DNA of 6,506 nucleotides, from assembly GCA_945873925.1 (NCBI GenBank), contig CAMCES010000073.1:1-6506 (forward strand), in the 5' to 3' direction. This stretch comes from Bordetella parapertussis (GTDB lineage: Bacteria; Pseudomonadota; Gammaproteobacteria; Burkholderiales; Burkholderiaceae_C). Below the pieces are notes generated by a model that saw only the letters and a list, made by a program, of their open reading frames with translations, was not told where the DNA came from and ran no database searches. Made by a program: the position numbers and the translations under genes. Of this stretch, positions 5,500 through 6,506 are shown in pieces. Position 1 is the stretch's first letter; every line of letters starts with the position of its first letter.

Positions 5500-6506
5500 A
5501 TGGCCAAAGATTTTGCCCAAATGGAGGACAGCAACCCCTCCAGCAACCCCAGCATCCACCAAGTGTCCGACCCGGCCAAGCGGCAAAGCCTGCAAGCTGC
5601 TGCATGGCTTGGCTTGCTCGCCAGCCTGTCGCCCCTGAGCAGCGCAGCGGCTGCCAGCAGCAAGATCGGCTTCCAAGCCATTGCGCCGGGTACGGGCGAC
5701 TTCATTGGGCTGCCGGCCGACTATGTGGCCAAGGTGCTCGCACCTTGGGGCGAGCCGGTGGGCATCGAAGGGCACATGCCGGCCTACCGCCCGGACGCTG
5801 GCAACAGCGCCGAAGACCAAGCGGTGCAAATCGGCATGCACCACGACGGTTTGGTGTTCTACCCCTTGAGCGGCAGTTCCACCCACGGCTTGCTGGCCAT
5901 CAACCACGAGTACATTGACGAAGGTTTGTTGTTCCCCGATGGTTTTGAGCCGATGACGGCCAGCAAGGTCAAGAAAGCGCAAAACGCCCATGGCATCTCG
6001 GTTGTCGAAGTCAAACTCGGACCCAAGGGCTGGGACATGGTGCACCCATCTCGCTATGCCCGGCGCCTCACCGCCAGCTCGCCGTTTTCGGTGGGTGGCC
6101 CCGCCGCAGGCCACGCCTTGATGCGCACCGCAGCCGACCCCGAGGGCCAGCGTGTGTTGGGCACGCTCAACAACTGCGCCGGCAGCATGACCCCGTGGGG
6201 CACGTTTTTATCCGGGGAGGAGAATTGGGCCTTTTATTTCGCGGCAGGTGACCAGCCCTCAGCCCATCACAAACGCTGGGGCCTGCGCGCCAAAAGCCAC
6301 AGCCAGTGGGAAGCACACGACCCGCGTTTCAACGCCCAACTGCACCCGAACGAGCCCAACCGATTTGGCTGGGTGGTCGAGGTCGATCCGATGGACCCGA
6401 GCAGCACCCCGATCAAGCGCACGGCTTTGGGTCGGGCCGCGCATGAAGGCGCATGGGTTGGTCAAACCAAGGACGGCCGCGCCGTGGTGTATTCGGGCGA
6501 GGATGC
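5500..6506 (+). CDS. PhoX-like (DUF839) phosphatase, 3' partial
   Basis: This gene runs off the right edge, so only the first 335 residues are seen; PhoX-family proteins are usually some 600-700 long. PhoX enzymes are exported, metal-dependent (calcium and iron) alkaline phosphatases that release phosphate from organic esters. Recognisable family blocks are NHEY at 135-138, NNCAGSMTPWGTF around C226, EEN at 240-242, AAHEG near H315-E316 and VVYSGED at the edge. The family cysteine that binds iron corresponds to C226. A stop in frame at 5458 leaves ATG 5500 as the natural start; its ribosome site (GGA at 5491) is weak. The N-terminus carries an export signal of Tat type in which the twin arginine reads K27-R28, followed by a hydrophobic stretch to about residue 52. 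I see no clear Pho box in the 90 bp between terminator and start, so phosphate control is not shown. It appears unrelated to the oxidation genes upstream. Confidence 0.88.
   Translation, partial: MAKDFAQMEDSNPSSNPSIHQVSDPAKRQSLQAAAWLGLLASLSPLSSAAAASSKIGFQAIAPGTGDFIGLPADYVAKVLAPWGEPVGIEGHMPAYRPDAGNSAEDQAVQIGMHHDGLVFYPLSGSSTHGLLAINHEYIDEGLLFPDGFEPMTASKVKKAQNAHGISVVEVKLGPKGWDMVHPSRYARRLTASSPFSVGGPAAGHALMRTAADPEGQRVLGTLNNCAGSMTPWGTFLSGEENWAFYFAAGDQPSAHHKRWGLRAKSHSQWEAHDPRFNAQLHPNEPNRFGWVVEVDPMDPSSTPIKRTALGRAAHEGAWVGQTKDGRAVVYSGED

Noticed and set aside
5329..6114. Long open frame on the minus strand (261 residues)
   Set aside because: It is antisense to the PhoX-like gene, crosses the strong terminator, and its protein shows no recognisable domain; high G+C genes commonly leave such frames open.

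Overview
The window looks like chromosomal DNA of a Burkholderiales betaproteobacterium, most likely of the Comamonadaceae. This rests on moderately high G+C, codon use, and protein families typical of that group: a PQQ dehydrogenase paired with a Rieske protein, an ACS-type MFS carrier, a DUF1111 di-haem protein and PhoX. No database search was possible, so the taxonomy is a judgement. All six genes lie on the + strand. I see no RNA gene, insertion sequence, CRISPR array or phage gene, and no gap without a gene is longer than 170 bp.

Region 1 (1-2215) is a periplasmic oxidation unit. It holds the 3' part of a Rieske [2Fe-2S] protein, then a complete exported PQQ-dependent alcohol dehydrogenase-type quinoprotein, closed by a clear rho-independent terminator. 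A perfect 10-bp inverted repeat spans the Rieske stop codon. Region 2 (2253-3554) is an MFS carrier of the anion:cation symporter type. Region 3 (3667-5076) is an exported di-haem c-type oxidoreductase (DUF1111/DHOR family) with a GTG start. Region 4 (about 5125-5416) is a small isolated transcription unit: an extended -10 promoter, a 43-residue single-span membrane protein, and a strong terminator with a GAAA loop. Region 5 (5500-window end) is the N-terminal part of a PhoX-like (DUF839) exported phosphatase that runs off the right edge.

One reading is that an organic compound is oxidised in the periplasm by the quinoprotein. Electrons would leave through the Rieske protein and possibly c-type haem proteins, and the MFS carrier would import an anionic substrate or product. 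The linkage of the Rieske protein to the dehydrogenase is well supported by spacing. The roles of the MFS carrier and the di-haem protein in the same pathway are inferred from position only. The least explained items are the 43-residue membrane protein with its own promoter and terminator, and the quinoprotein, which has an Asp-x-Asp metal-site signature of the kind found in lanthanide-dependent enzymes but lacks the vicinal cysteine pair.
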